From Tepidamorphus gemmatus (lineage in GTDB: Bacteria > Pseudomonadota > Alphaproteobacteria > Rhizobiales > Tepidamorphaceae), in contig NZ_SMAK01000005.1 of assembly GCF_004346195.1 (NCBI RefSeq), positions 186,001 through 250,000 on the forward strand: DNA of 64,000 nucleotides, given 5' to 3'. Shown one piece after another: positions 22,168-29,973 of the stretch (the first letter of the stretch is position 1; each line of letters opens with the position of its first letter). The notes beneath the pieces are model-generated. The model was given only the letters and a program-made list of their open reading frames with translations. It ran no database searches and was not told the DNA's origin. The position numbers and the translations under genes are program-made.

Positions 22168-22575
22168 ATGGCCAAACCCGAGCTCGGCACCAAACGCATT
22201 TGCGGCGCCTGTGGCACCCGCTTCTACGATCTCATGAAGGATCCGATCGTCTGCCCGAAATGCGGCACGATCTATGACGTTGCGGTGATCGCGGCGCGCA
22301 CGAAGCCCGCCACCGCCAAGCCCGCCGCCGAGGATGCCGAGGACCTCGACGAGGAGGAGCAGGACGAGGCGCTCGTCGCCCTCGAGGACGCCGATGCCGA
22401 GGAGGAGGATACCGGCCGCGCTGATCCGGAGATCGACGACGACGAGATCCCGGACCTCGAGGACGAGGATATCGGGGACGACGCCGACGACGAATTCCTG
22501 CCCGATGACGAGGACGAGGGCGACGACGTCTCCGTTCTCATCGAGGGCGACATCGAGGGCGACGAGGAAACCTGA
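22168..22575 (+). CDS. TIGR02300 (FYDLN-type) acidic zinc-ribbon protein
   Basis: This is a 135-residue protein. Its first 40 residues carry two CxxC pairs (CGAC and CPKC) around TRFYDLM, a small zinc ribbon. The rest is a long Asp/Glu-rich tail that is probably disordered. This is the alphaproteobacterial TIGR02300 family, usually found beside aroA; no biochemical role is known to me. The family motif normally reads FYDLN, and here the last residue is Met. The start is ATG 22168, since similarity begins at MAKPELGTKR and no Shine-Dalgarno is visible. Confidence 0.85.
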   Translation: MAKPELGTKRICGACGTRFYDLMKDPIVCPKCGTIYDVAVIAARTKPATAKPAAEDAEDLDEEEQDEALVALEDADAEEEDTGRADPEIDDDEIPDLEDEDIGDDADDEFLPDDEDEGDDVSVLIEGDIEGDEET

Positions 22576-22615
22576 TTGCGGAAACGACCCGGCCAGCCGA
22601 GTGACAACCAGCCGA

Positions 22616-22644
22616 TTGACAACGCGGCGGCCCGCCAATAACTG
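22616..22644 (+). promoter_or_regulatory. Promoter of tRNA-Leu
   Basis: A perfect TTGACA (22616-22621), a 17-base spacer and TAACTG (22639-22644) end 14 bases before the mature tRNA 5' end. Position and spacing fit a strong sigma-70 promoter dedicated to the tRNA. Confidence 0.6.
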
Positions 22645-22658
22645 TTCGCAACCCACCT

Positions 22659-22745
22659 GCCCAGGTGGCGGAATTGGTAGACGCGCTAGCTTCAGGTGCT
22701 AGTGCCCGAAAGGGCGTGGAAGTTCGAGTCTTCTCCTGGGCACCA
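22659..22745 (+). tRNA. tRNA-Leu (anticodon CAG)
   Basis: This is an 87-base class II tRNA with its CCA encoded. The acceptor stem GCCCAGG pairs with CCTGGGC, and the D-arm TGGCGGAATTGGTAGACGC is typical of leucine tRNAs. The anticodon stem CTAGC/GCTAG encloses the loop TTCAGGT (anticodon CAG). A long variable arm (TGCCCGAAAGGGCGT) follows, then the T-loop TTCGAGTC. It reads CUG, the dominant leucine codon in such a GC-rich genome. Confidence 0.97.
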
Positions 22746-22968
22746 TCGGCCTTTCCGGTCGAACCTCCCTCCGATCGATCGCTGCCCCTCTGCTGCCGGC
22801 GTGTGCGTCGGCCGCCTGCGCGCCCTGCCGATGCCGCGGTGCATTGCCAAGCCGTTCAATAGGTTGCTAACAGTCTTGCGCGATTGTTCAACGCATCGGG
22901 CAGGGCCATGGCCGGACGGCGCACGCGCGCGGCGGCCCGGCAACCCGACGAATCAGGAGAACCGGCCG

Positions 22969-23583
22969 ATGACGATCACGCTGCATGCGGGCGACCTGCC
23001 GGACGACATCGACCTCGGCCCGCTCGTGGCCGTCGATACCGAGACGCTGGGCCTCAACCTGGTGCGCGACCGACTCTGTCTCGTGCAGCTGTCGGCCGGA
23101 GACGGCGATGCCCATCTCGTCCAGCTCGACCGGCGCAGCTACGAGGCGCCCAATCTGAAGCGCCTGCTGTCGGACCCGGCCGTCACCAAGATCTTCCATT
23201 TCGCGCGCTTCGACATTGCGATGCTCGCCCGCCATCTCGGCATCATGACCGAGCCCGTCTACTGCACCAAGATCGCCTCGCGACTGACGCGGACCTACAC
23301 CGACCGGCACGGCCTGAAGGATCTCGTGCGGGAAATGCTCGGCATCGACATTTCCAAGCAGCAACAGACGTCCGACTGGGGCGCGGCGACCCTGACGGAT
23401 GCACAGCTCCAGTATGCTGCCGCCGATGTCCTCTACCTGCACGAGCTCAAGCGGCACTTCGACGCCCTTCTGGCCCGCGACGGGCGCACGCATCTGGCCG
23501 ATGCCTGCTTCCGGTTCCTGCCGACGCGGGCGCTGCTCGACATCGCCGGCTGGGCAGAGGAAGATGTCTTCGCGCACAGTTGA
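22969..23583 (+). CDS. rnd: Ribonuclease D, short form
   Basis: This is a 204-residue DEDDy 3'-5' exonuclease. Exo I is AVDTETLGL, Exo II FHFARFDIAML, and Exo III the Tyr/Asp segment QYAAADVLYL. It lacks the HRDC domains of E. coli RNase D; the single-domain length is usual in alphaproteobacteria. It likely trims 3' ends of tRNA precursors. Lying downstream of a tRNA gene fits that, but could be chance. The start is ATG 22969, with AGGAGA about ten bases upstream. The 223-base gap after the tRNA shows no other gene. Confidence 0.9.
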   Translation: MTITLHAGDLPDDIDLGPLVAVDTETLGLNLVRDRLCLVQLSAGDGDAHLVQLDRRSYEAPNLKRLLSDPAVTKIFHFARFDIAMLARHLGIMTEPVYCTKIASRLTRTYTDRHGLKDLVREMLGIDISKQQQTSDWGAATLTDAQLQYAAADVLYLHELKRHFDALLARDGRTHLADACFRFLPTRALLDIAGWAEEDVFAHS

Positions 23584-23650
23584 ACGCGGCCGCCGCCGTT
23601 TCACCGCAATCCGGTAGCAGGAGGCGTGTCAGGATCGGAACGCTGCGCAG

Positions 23651-24373
23651 ATGCATGTCGACACGGGAGCATTCGACGGCCTGAAGGCGGTGCCGGCGTG
23701 GCAGCAGCCGCGTCGCCAGCCGCGCAGCTGGCACGATGCCCGTCGCCACAGCCGGGCCGTGCGCGTCCTGCGGATCGGCTTGCCGGCGCTGGCGCTGCTG
23801 ACGGTCGCCTGGCTGATTGTTTCGGCGCGCGCCTTTCCGCCCACCATCGGCAACGTCGATCTCGGCGAGGTGGGGCTCGACGGTACAACGCTGACCATGG
23901 AGAACCCTGCCCTTTCCGGCTACAACGAGAACGGCACCTCCTACGAGGTGACGGCCGCGCGCGCGCTACAGGATGTGACCAATCCCCGGATCGTGACGCT
24001 TCAGCTCATCGACGGCACGATGACCAAGCCGGACGGAACCAAGGTCCGTGTCACTGCCGCGGACGGTGTCTACGACAGCGAGGAGCAGACCCTGAAGCTG
24101 TCCAACGACATTGTTGTGCGCGCCGACGATGGCAGCCGTGCCTTCCTGAGATCCGCCGACGTCGACATGAAGGCCGGCTCCATCGTGTCGACGGAGCCGA
24201 TCCGGGCGGAGACGCCGGGCGGCCGCATCCGCGCCGACACGATGGATATCGCCGAACGCGGTGCCCACATGCTGTTCAAGGGCAAGGTGGTCGTCGAGCT
24301 GCGGCTCGACGGTGGCAGTCTGGACGACCGCACGGCCCGCAAGCCCCAGGAGAATCCCGCCGATGTCGAGTGA
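23651..24373 (+). CDS. lptC: LPS export ABC transporter periplasmic protein LptC
   Basis: This is a 240-residue bitopic protein: a basic N-terminal segment, one transmembrane helix at about residues 38-58 (VLRIGLPALALLTVAWLIV), and a periplasmic OstA-like beta domain. LptC receives lipopolysaccharide from LptB2FG and hands it to LptA. The three lpt genes in a row (C, A, B) make the assignment secure although LptC sequence is poorly conserved. The next gene, lptA, starts 11 bases before this stop, so the two are coupled. The Shine-Dalgarno is weak. Confidence 0.88.
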   Translation: MHVDTGAFDGLKAVPAWQQPRRQPRSWHDARRHSRAVRVLRIGLPALALLTVAWLIVSARAFPPTIGNVDLGEVGLDGTTLTMENPALSGYNENGTSYEVTAARALQDVTNPRIVTLQLIDGTMTKPDGTKVRVTAADGVYDSEEQTLKLSNDIVVRADDGSRAFLRSADVDMKAGSIVSTEPIRAETPGGRIRADTMDIAERGAHMLFKGKVVVELRLDGGSLDDRTARKPQENPADVE

Positions 24374-24986
24374 TACGCCCCGGCCGCGCCTGCGCTTCGC
24401 CCGCCTCGCGGCGGCCGTGCTTGCGGTGTCGTTCGCCATGCCGGAGGCGCACGCCCAGGTCAGCGACGCCTTCTCCGGCCTGGCCGTCGACTCCGACACG
24501 CCGGTCCGCATCGAGGCCGACCAGCTCGAAGTGTTCGACGCCGACAAGACGGCCGTTTTCTCCGGCAACGTCGTCGTCAGGCAGGGCGACACCAGCATGC
24601 GGACGGCGCAGCTGAAGGTCTTCTACTCGGGGGATGGGCTGGTGAGCGAGGGCGCCTCGTCCGGACAGCGCGTCTCGCGGCTCGAGGCGACCGGCAAGGT
24701 GCTGATCAACGCCAAGGGGCAGACGGCGACCGGCGACTGGGCGGTGTTCGAGATGGACACCCAGCTGGTGACGCTGGGCGGCAACGTCGTGCTGTCGCAG
24801 GGCAAGAACGTGCTGCGCGGCACCGAGCTCGTCGTGAACCTGGAGACCGGGCAGTCGCGGCTGGTCTCGGCCAAGCCCGAAGGCACGGGCGGCGGACGTG
24901 TCCAGGGGCTTTTAATTCCCGGCTCGATGGGGCAGAAGCAAGAACGACGCCAGGGCGATGACAACGCTGGCGGCACTACCAACTGA
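24363..24986 (+). CDS. lptA: LPS export periplasmic bridge protein LptA
   Basis: This is a 207-residue secreted protein with a signal peptide ending near AHAQ (about residue 29). An OstA/LptA domain (VRIEADQLEVFDADKTAVF onwards) forms the beta-jellyroll bridge from LptC to the outer-membrane LptDE. The C-terminal tail is charged and Gly/Asn-rich. ATG 24363 overlaps the end of lptC. The frame continues upstream inside lptC, but that sequence is out-of-frame shadow. Confidence 0.9.
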   Translation: MSSDTPRPRLRFARLAAAVLAVSFAMPEAHAQVSDAFSGLAVDSDTPVRIEADQLEVFDADKTAVFSGNVVVRQGDTSMRTAQLKVFYSGDGLVSEGASSGQRVSRLEATGKVLINAKGQTATGDWAVFEMDTQLVTLGGNVVLSQGKNVLRGTELVVNLETGQSRLVSAKPEGTGGGRVQGLLIPGSMGQKQERRQGDDNAGGTTN

Positions 24987-25062
24987 CGCCCCCCGGGAGA
25001 TCCGAGCTCGCCGCCGGCCTCGCCGGTCGCGGGCTGGATGAACCGCTGGAGCTGAACGGGTC

Positions 25063-25956
25063 TTGGGTCGCCTCCTGACATTGCTGCGCCGCGCACGCGC
25101 CAGTGGTGAGCGCCGGACCGTTCCGCACGGCGAGGCCGGACCGCTCGACGACTTCGACTGGGACGCCTTCGAGCACGACATGGAGCCTCGGGTCGAGGGC
25201 GGGCTGATGCCGATCGAGGAACCGGACCACGGCGATGGTTGGCTCGAGGTCCACAGCGTGCGGAAATCGTTCAAGAAGCGGCCGGTGGTCAAGGGCGTCA
25301 GCCTGGCGGTGCGCCGCGGCGAGGTGGTCGGGCTGCTTGGTCCCAACGGTGCCGGCAAGACCACCGTCTTCTACATGATCACCGGCCTGATCACCGCCGA
25401 CGCCGGCCAGATCACCTTCGACGGCAACGACATAACCCTGCTGCCGATGTACCGGCGAGCCCGTCTCGGTATCGGTTACTTGCCGCAGGAGCCGTCGATC
25501 TTCCGGGGTCTGACGGTCGAGCAGAACATCCGCGCGGTGCTGGAGATTGCCGAGCCGGACCGGCGCCGCCGTGCCGCCGAGCTGGAGTCGCTCCTCGAGG
25601 AATTCCACATCACCCGGCTGCGCCACTCCCCGGCGATCGCGCTGTCGGGCGGCGAGCGCCGGCGCGTCGAGATTGCCCGCGCGCTTGCCTCGCGGCCGGC
25701 CTTCATGCTGCTCGACGAACCCTTCGCCGGCATCGACCCCATCGCGGTCGGCGACATCCGCGCCCTGGTGCGCCATCTCTCCGCGCGTGGCATCGGCGTG
25801 CTCATCACCGACCACAACGTCCGCGAGACCCTCAGCCTGATCGATCGCGCCTACATCATCCATGACGGGCAGGTGCTGATGCAGGGTTCGCCCGAGGAGG
25901 TCGTCGCCAACGTCGACGTGCGCCGCTACTACCTGGGCGACGAGTTCCGGCTCTAG
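25063..25956 (+). CDS. lptB: LPS export ABC transporter ATPase LptB
   Basis: This is a 297-residue ABC ATPase. The domain starts near residue 60; it has Walker [10 protein letters not shown] (93-101), signature LSGGERRR and Walker [12 protein letters not shown]. It powers lipopolysaccharide extraction with LptF and LptG. The first 59 residues are an acidic and basic extension absent from enteric LptB; similar extensions occur in Rhizobiales. The start is TTG 25063: an in-frame stop at 25039 leaves no other upstream codon, and GGAG lies 11 bases before. A shorter start at the internal ATG of MEPRVEGG is possible. Confidence 0.94.
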   Translation: MGRLLTLLRRARASGERRTVPHGEAGPLDDFDWDAFEHDMEPRVEGGLMPIEEPDHGDGWLEVHSVRKSFKKRPVVKGVSLAVRRGEVVGLLGPNGAGKTTVFYMITGLITADAGQITFDGNDITLLPMYRRARLGIGYLPQEPSIFRGLTVEQNIRAVLEIAEPDRRRRAAELESLLEEFHITRLRHSPAIALSGGERRRVEIARALASRPAFMLLDEPFAGIDPIAVGDIRALVRHLSARGIGVLITDHNVRETLSLIDRAYIIHDGQVLMQGSPEEVVANVDVRRYYLGDEFRL

Positions 25957-25969
25957 GGGCTGCGAAGAC

Positions 25970-27511
25970 ATGGCGCTTTCACCGAAACTGGATCTGCGGC
26001 AGACCCAGTCGCTGGTGATGACACCGCAGCTGATGCAGGCCATCAAGCTGCTGCAGCTCTCCAGCATGGACGTCGCCGCCTATGTCGAGGCCGAACTGGA
26101 GCGCAACCCGCTGCTCGAACGGGCCGACGACAGTCACGGCGATGCGGCCGACGCCGGCATCATCGCCGAGACGGACGGTGACGACGGACCGTCCGCCGAC
26201 GCCGGACCGGTCGATCTGGTCGAGGCCGCCGGCCGTGGTGACGCGGAAGCGATCTCCGAGTCCCTCGACGCGGACTTCGGCAATGTCTTCGACAGCGAGC
26301 CGGTTTCGGTGCCGGCTGGGCCCGTCGCTGCCGAACCGGCAGCGGACAGCGGATGGGCCGGCGTGCGCGGCGACCGCCGCAGCGGCGACGGCGAGGGCGA
26401 TTTCCTGGAGACCGCCATCTCCGGCGAGATCGGACTGCACGACCACCTCCTCGCGCAGCTCGGCATGGCGCGACTCGACCCGGTCGGCAGGATGATCGGC
26501 CGCTGCCTGATCGACCTCGTCGACGAGGCGGGCTATCTCACCGAACCGCTCGACGCGGTCGCGGCACGGCTCGGCGTCGACATCGCCGAGGTGGAGCAGG
26601 TGCTGAGCGTGGTCCAGGGCTTCGATCCCAGCGGTGTCTGCGCGCGCAATCTGGCCGAATGTCTCGCCATCCAGCTGCGCGAGCGTGACCGCTTTGATCC
26701 GGCCATGCAGATGCTGGTGGCCAATCTCGAGCTCGTCGCCCGCCGCGAGCTCGTGCAGCTGCGCCGGTTGTGCGGAGTCGACGAAGAGGATCTGCTCGAC
26801 ATGATCGCCGAGCTGCGGCGCCTCGATCCCAGGCCCGGCTGGCGGTTCGCCGCCGAACCGGTCCAGCCCGTGGTGCCGGACGTCTTCGTGCGACCGCGCT
26901 CCGACGGCGGCTGGCACGTCGAGGTCAACAGCGACCTTCTGCCGAAGGTGCTGATTGATCAGTCCTACTATGCGACCGTCTCACGCGCAGCCCGCACCGA
27001 CGGTGAGCGCACCTATCTGTCGGAATGCCTGCAGCAGGCCAACTGGCTGGTGCGCAGCCTCGATCAGCGGGCCAGGACGATCCTCAAGGTGGCCACCGAG
27101 ATTGTCCGGCAGCAGGATGCCTTCCTTGCCGAGGGCGTCCGCTTCCTGCGACCGCTCAACCTGCGCACGGTCGCCGACGCCATCCAGATGCACGAATCGA
27201 CGGTGAGCCGCGTCACCGCCAACAAGTACCTGTCGACGCCGCGCGGGATCTTCGAATTCAAGTACTTCTTCACAAACGCGATCGCGGCGACCGAAGGCGG
27301 CGAGGCCCACTCGGCGGAGGCCGTCCGTCACCGCATCAAGGACCTCATCGACCAGGAATCGCCGGACAATGTTCTCTCCGACGACACGATCGTGAAGCTG
27401 CTGCGCGAGGAAGGTGTGGATATTGCCCGCCGGACGGTCGCCAAATATAGGGAAAGTCTCAGGATTCCATCATCGGTGGAGCGCCGCCGGGCCAAGCGCG
27501 TGCGGTTGTGA
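25970..27511 (+). CDS. rpoN: RNA polymerase sigma-54 factor
   Basis: This is a 513-residue RpoN. Region I is the Gln/Leu-rich LRQTQSLVMTPQLMQAIKLL, which contacts enhancer-binding proteins. It is followed by an acidic region II, the core-binding domain, the helix-turn-helix and the RpoN box ARRTVAKYRE at residues 486-495, which reads the -24 element. It directs nitrogen, carbon and surface-structure genes with activator ATPases. It starts 13 bases after lptB and is followed by hpf and ptsN, the conserved rpoN neighbourhood. Confidence 0.96.
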   Translation: MALSPKLDLRQTQSLVMTPQLMQAIKLLQLSSMDVAAYVEAELERNPLLERADDSHGDAADAGIIAETDGDDGPSADAGPVDLVEAAGRGDAEAISESLDADFGNVFDSEPVSVPAGPVAAEPAADSGWAGVRGDRRSGDGEGDFLETAISGEIGLHDHLLAQLGMARLDPVGRMIGRCLIDLVDEAGYLTEPLDAVAARLGVDIAEVEQVLSVVQGFDPSGVCARNLAECLAIQLRERDRFDPAMQMLVANLELVARRELVQLRRLCGVDEEDLLDMIAELRRLDPRPGWRFAAEPVQPVVPDVFVRPRSDGGWHVEVNSDLLPKVLIDQSYYATVSRAARTDGERTYLSECLQQANWLVRSLDQRARTILKVATEIVRQQDAFLAEGVRFLRPLNLRTVADAIQMHESTVSRVTANKYLSTPRGIFEFKYFFTNAIAATEGGEAHSAEAVRHRIKDLIDQESPDNVLSDDTIVKLLREEGVDIARRTVAKYRESLRIPSSVERRRAKRVRL

Positions 27512-27534
27512 AGCCGCTCGAGGTCGCATGCCGA

Positions 27535-27563
27535 TTGACTTGACGAGGGCGCATCCGTAGGGT
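27535..27563 (+). promoter_or_regulatory. Possible promoter of hpf-ptsN
   Basis: TTGACT (27535-27540), 17 bases, then TAGGGT (27558-27563) in the 199-base gap after rpoN. A second TTGACG overlaps at 27540. The match is moderate. Confidence 0.35.
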
Positions 27564-27710
27564 CCGACCGCCGCGACCGGTCCGCCTGCCAGTTTCGCGG
27601 AGCGGCAACTCACGTCCCGTGGAGCCAGCCCGGCATTCCGGGCCCGCCAGCGGGTTGAATTGTTGGTCGACAACAGCACGATCGGCACGCACCCCAACAT
27701 CGACGGCATC

Positions 27711-28289
27711 ATGCAGCTCAGAATCACCGGCAGGAACATCGATATCGGCGACACTCTCAGGCAGCAGGTGGGCGATCGCCTTGCCTCGGCGCTCGGGAAG
27801 TATTTCGACGGCGGCTGGTCGGGCCAGGTAACCATCGAGCGCGAGGGAATCGGCTTCCGGACCGAATGCCGCCTGCATCTGGATTCCGGCATTGACCTGC
27901 AGAGCCACGCCATCGCCAACGACGCCTATGTGAGCTTCGACAACGCTGCCGAACGCATCGAGAAGCGCCTGCGGCGCTACAAGCGCAGGCTGAAGAATCA
28001 CCACGAGCAGGCAGCCGAGGAACGGCCGGTTGCGGCGATGAGTTATGTGATCGCGGCGACCGAGGAAGGGAGCGAGGAGGAAGAGGAAATCGGCGACGAC
28101 AATCCCGTCGTCGTTGCCGAGACCGAGACCAAGGTGCGTCGGATGACGGTTGGCATGGCCGTCATGGCTCTGGATCTGTCCGAGGCCCCGGTGGTCGTTT
28201 TCCGCAACATGGCCAATGGCCGGTTGAACGTCGTCTATCGTCGGACCGATGGTAACGTCGGTTGGATCGACCCGGCTGACGCCGGCTGA
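27711..28289 (+). CDS. hpf: Ribosome hibernation promoting factor, long form
   Basis: This is a 192-residue protein with an N-terminal S30AE/RaiA domain (LRITGRNIDIGDTLRQQV onwards, about 1-105), an acidic linker, and the C-terminal domain that dimerises 70S ribosomes (VFRNMANGRLNVVYRR). Long HPF alone makes 100S ribosomes in stationary phase. ATG 27711 was chosen because family similarity begins at MQLRITGRN; 51 upstream in-frame bases back to a TTG lack similarity. No clear Shine-Dalgarno was found. Confidence 0.93.
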   Translation: MQLRITGRNIDIGDTLRQQVGDRLASALGKYFDGGWSGQVTIEREGIGFRTECRLHLDSGIDLQSHAIANDAYVSFDNAAERIEKRLRRYKRRLKNHHEQAAEERPVAAMSYVIAATEEGSEEEEEIGDDNPVVVAETETKVRRMTVGMAVMALDLSEAPVVVFRNMANGRLNVVYRRTDGNVGWIDPADAG

Positions 28290-28349
28290 ACAGAGGCACG
28301 CTTCCGCCCCGACGCCTTTCGGCGACCGGGGTCGGCGTGACGGTGGGAC

Positions 28350-28814
28350 ATGGACCTCAGCGATCTCATCCGCCAGGACGCGATCGTTCCCTCGCTCAAG
28401 GCGAGTTCGAAGAAGCAGGTGATCCAGGAGCTGGCCGAGCGGGCCGGTGCGCTGCTCAACCTGCCGGCGCGCGACATCTTCGATCATCTGTTGCAGCGCG
28501 AACGCCTGGGTTCGACGGGTATCGGCCAGGGCGTCGCCATCCCGCACGCCAAGATCGGCAAGATTGGCAGCCTGTTCGGCATGTTCGCCCGTCTCGACAA
28601 GCCGATCGATTTCGACGCGATCGACGACGAGCCGGTCGATCTGGTGTTCCTGCTGCTGGCGCCGGAGAGTGCCGGCGCCGATCATCTCAAGGCGCTGGCG
28701 CGGATCGCCCGGCTGATGCGCGAGCCGGGCATGGCGCAGAAGCTCAGGGCCTCGCGCGACGCGGCCGCCATCTACGCGGTGCTCAGTCGCGCCGCCGAAC
28801 CCAACGCTGCTTGA
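28350..28814 (+). CDS. ptsN: PTS IIA-like nitrogen regulatory protein (EIIA-Ntr)
   Basis: This is a 154-residue EIIA domain protein of the fructose/mannitol class. The phosphorylated histidine is His66 in GQGVAIPHAKIG. It receives phosphate from NPr and regulates potassium uptake, nitrogen and carbon functions by protein contacts instead of sugar transport. It is 60 bases after hpf, in the usual rpoN-hpf-ptsN order. It converges on the DUF1150-hsp20 pair across a strong hairpin. Confidence 0.95.
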   Translation: MDLSDLIRQDAIVPSLKASSKKQVIQELAERAGALLNLPARDIFDHLLQRERLGSTGIGQGVAIPHAKIGKIGSLFGMFARLDKPIDFDAIDDEPVDLVFLLLAPESAGADHLKALARIARLMREPGMAQKLRASRDAAAIYAVLSRAAEPNAA

Positions 28815-28855
28815 TCGGCCAGATCGGTCCGAACGGAACGACAACTCGTGAGGGC

Positions 28856-28882
28856 CGCCGGCCCGCCTGAATCGGGCCGGCG
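28856..28882. terminator. Bidirectional terminator-like hairpin
   Basis: CGCCGGCCCG (28856-28865) and CGGGCCGGCG (28873-28882) pair perfectly around a seven-base loop between the convergent ptsN and DUF1150 genes. There is no T-run, so it may act as a roadblock or RNA-end protector rather than a classical terminator. Confidence 0.5.
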
Positions 28883-28895
28883 TCGCCATCGTCGA

Positions 28896-29168
28896 TCAGT
28901 GCACGCTGACCGTGACGAGTTCGTGCTGATGGGCGCCGGCAATCGCCGCGTCCTTGCTGTCGGTCAGCATGATCGGCGTGCCGTCCGCCGCGTGCAGCGC
29001 GAACAGGCGTATGCCCGGCGCCATCGCGGGGGCGTTTGGGAACAGGTCCTTCAGGACCTCCGACATGATCGGCCTGACATAGGCGATCTGACCGCCGCCG
29101 AGGCGGGCCAGCATCTCCGGCGAGATGACCGGATGGGCGCGGGCATGGTCGTTCTTGGTCCGTTCCAT
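28896..29168 (-). CDS. DUF1150 family small protein
   Basis: This is a 90-residue soluble protein with the family core LARLGGGQIAYVRPIMSEVL followed by LHAADGTPIMLTDSKDAA. Function is unknown. DUF1150 genes are characteristically placed directly downstream of an hsp20 gene in Rhizobiales, as here (44-base gap). A role in heat stress or proteostasis is inferred from that alone. It is presumably transcribed from the heat-shock-like promoter upstream of hsp20. Confidence 0.8.
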   Translation of the reverse strand: MERTKNDHARAHPVISPEMLARLGGGQIAYVRPIMSEVLKDLFPNAPAMAPGIRLFALHAADGTPIMLTDSKDAAIAGAHQHELVTVSVH

Positions 29169-29212
29169 GGTATCTATCCTCTTGCGAGCGATGATCTGCG
29201 ATCCCTGATCGT

Positions 29213-29644
29213 TCAGCGGTTCTCGCGGATCTCGATGGTACGCACGACGCGCTGCGGCTCGGGTCGTGCCAGGTCGACGATAAGCAGGCCGTTCTCCAGC
29301 TTCGCCCCGGTCACTTCCATGCCTTCCGCCAGCACGAAGGTCCGCTGGAACTGGCGTGCAGCGATGCCGCGGTGAAGGAACTCGCGTCCGCCTTCCTCCT
29401 CGCCCTGCCGGCCACGGATCGAAAGCTGATTCTCCTCGAGCGTGACCTCGAGCTGATCGCGGGTGAATCCGGCCACTGCCAGCGTGATGCGCAGCAGCGC
29501 GGGACCGTCGTCCGCCGGCCTGACACGCTCGATGTTGTAGGGCGGATAGCCGTCGCCGGCGCTGCGCGAGACCCGCTCCAGCAGGCGCTCGATACCGTCG
29601 AATCCGAGAAGGTAGGGGCTGTTGAGAGAGGAAACGCGCGTCAC
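29213..29644 (-). CDS. Small heat shock protein Hsp20
   Basis: This is a 143-residue alpha-crystallin-domain chaperone. The pattern runs from YNIERVRPADDG and RITLAVAGFTRDQL to the C-terminal core LENGLLIVDLARPEP, followed by a short charged tail. It holds unfolding proteins for DnaK/ClpB. The start is GTG 29644 because GGAAGGA lies eight bases upstream and similarity begins a few residues later (SPYLLGFDGIERLL). It leads the pair with DUF1150 and lies behind a sigma-32-like promoter. Confidence 0.92.
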   Translation of the reverse strand: MTRVSSLNSPYLLGFDGIERLLERVSRSAGDGYPPYNIERVRPADDGPALLRITLAVAGFTRDQLEVTLEENQLSIRGRQGEEEGGREFLHRGIAARQFQRTFVLAEGMEVTGAKLENGLLIVDLARPEPQRVVRTIEIRENR

Positions 29645-29694
29645 CGGCAAAGTCCTTCCGAAGCGACCTTGTTCGCGGGCCCGTAGCACCCGCC

Positions 29695-29732
29695 TCCGAC
29701 ATCGGGCGACCAGCGGCCCGCCCGATGTCGGA
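29695..29732 (-). repeat. Perfect 14-base inverted repeat at the hsp20 transcript start
   Basis: TCCGACATCGGGCG (29695-29708) and CGCCCGATGTCGGA (29719-29732) are perfect reverse complements with a ten-base spacer. The right arm begins four bases after the predicted -10 element of hsp20, so the element spans the expected start of transcription. It does not match CIRCE. It could be an operator for a repressor or a 5' mRNA hairpin acting as a thermosensor or stabiliser. Confidence 0.7.
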
Positions 29733-29735
29733 AAT

Positions 29736-29762
29736 ATGGTGGGAGCGACGGTCGCGTTCAAG
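29736..29762 (-). promoter_or_regulatory. Sigma-32 (RpoH)-like promoter of hsp20-DUF1150
   Basis: On the minus strand CTTGAA (29762-29757) is followed after 15 bases by CACCAT (29741-29736) and ATTT. This matches the heat-shock consensus CTTGAA / CCCCAT with one mismatch, and the spacing equals that of the E. coli groE promoter. The predicted start site is near 29729. Confidence 0.65.
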
Positions 29763-29973
29763 CGTCGCACGCCCGCGCCGACGTCCCAGCCTCCGGCACC
29801 ACCAGGTCCGCCCGCGGCCGGTCCAGCCGGGAGCTGGCGAACTGCAGCGCCGCGCCATCCATCTCGGCGATCTCGGCGATGCACCGAACAGGGCAGCGAA
29901 ATTGATGCATGTTGTGAGGAAAAATTAAGCCGACCAGCGTTAGACAGGATCCGGAACCGACATCGCCGCCAAC

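Larger units (their letters stand above)
29645..29973. other. Divergent regulatory gap between hsp20 and the MHYT-GGDEF-EAL gene
   Basis: The 329 bases contain no convincing gene. The left half holds the hsp20 leader, a perfect 14-base palindrome and a heat-shock-like promoter, listed separately. The right half (about 29770-29973) presumably drives the plus-strand gene; an AT-richer patch (GAGGAAAAATTAAG, about 29916-29929) is the only visible irregularity. Confidence 0.6.

Noticed and set aside
29695-29732. CIRCE (HrcA operator) at hsp20
   Set aside because: The palindrome arms do not match TTAGCACTC/GAGTGCTAA and the spacer is ten bases, so it is listed as an unknown element instead.
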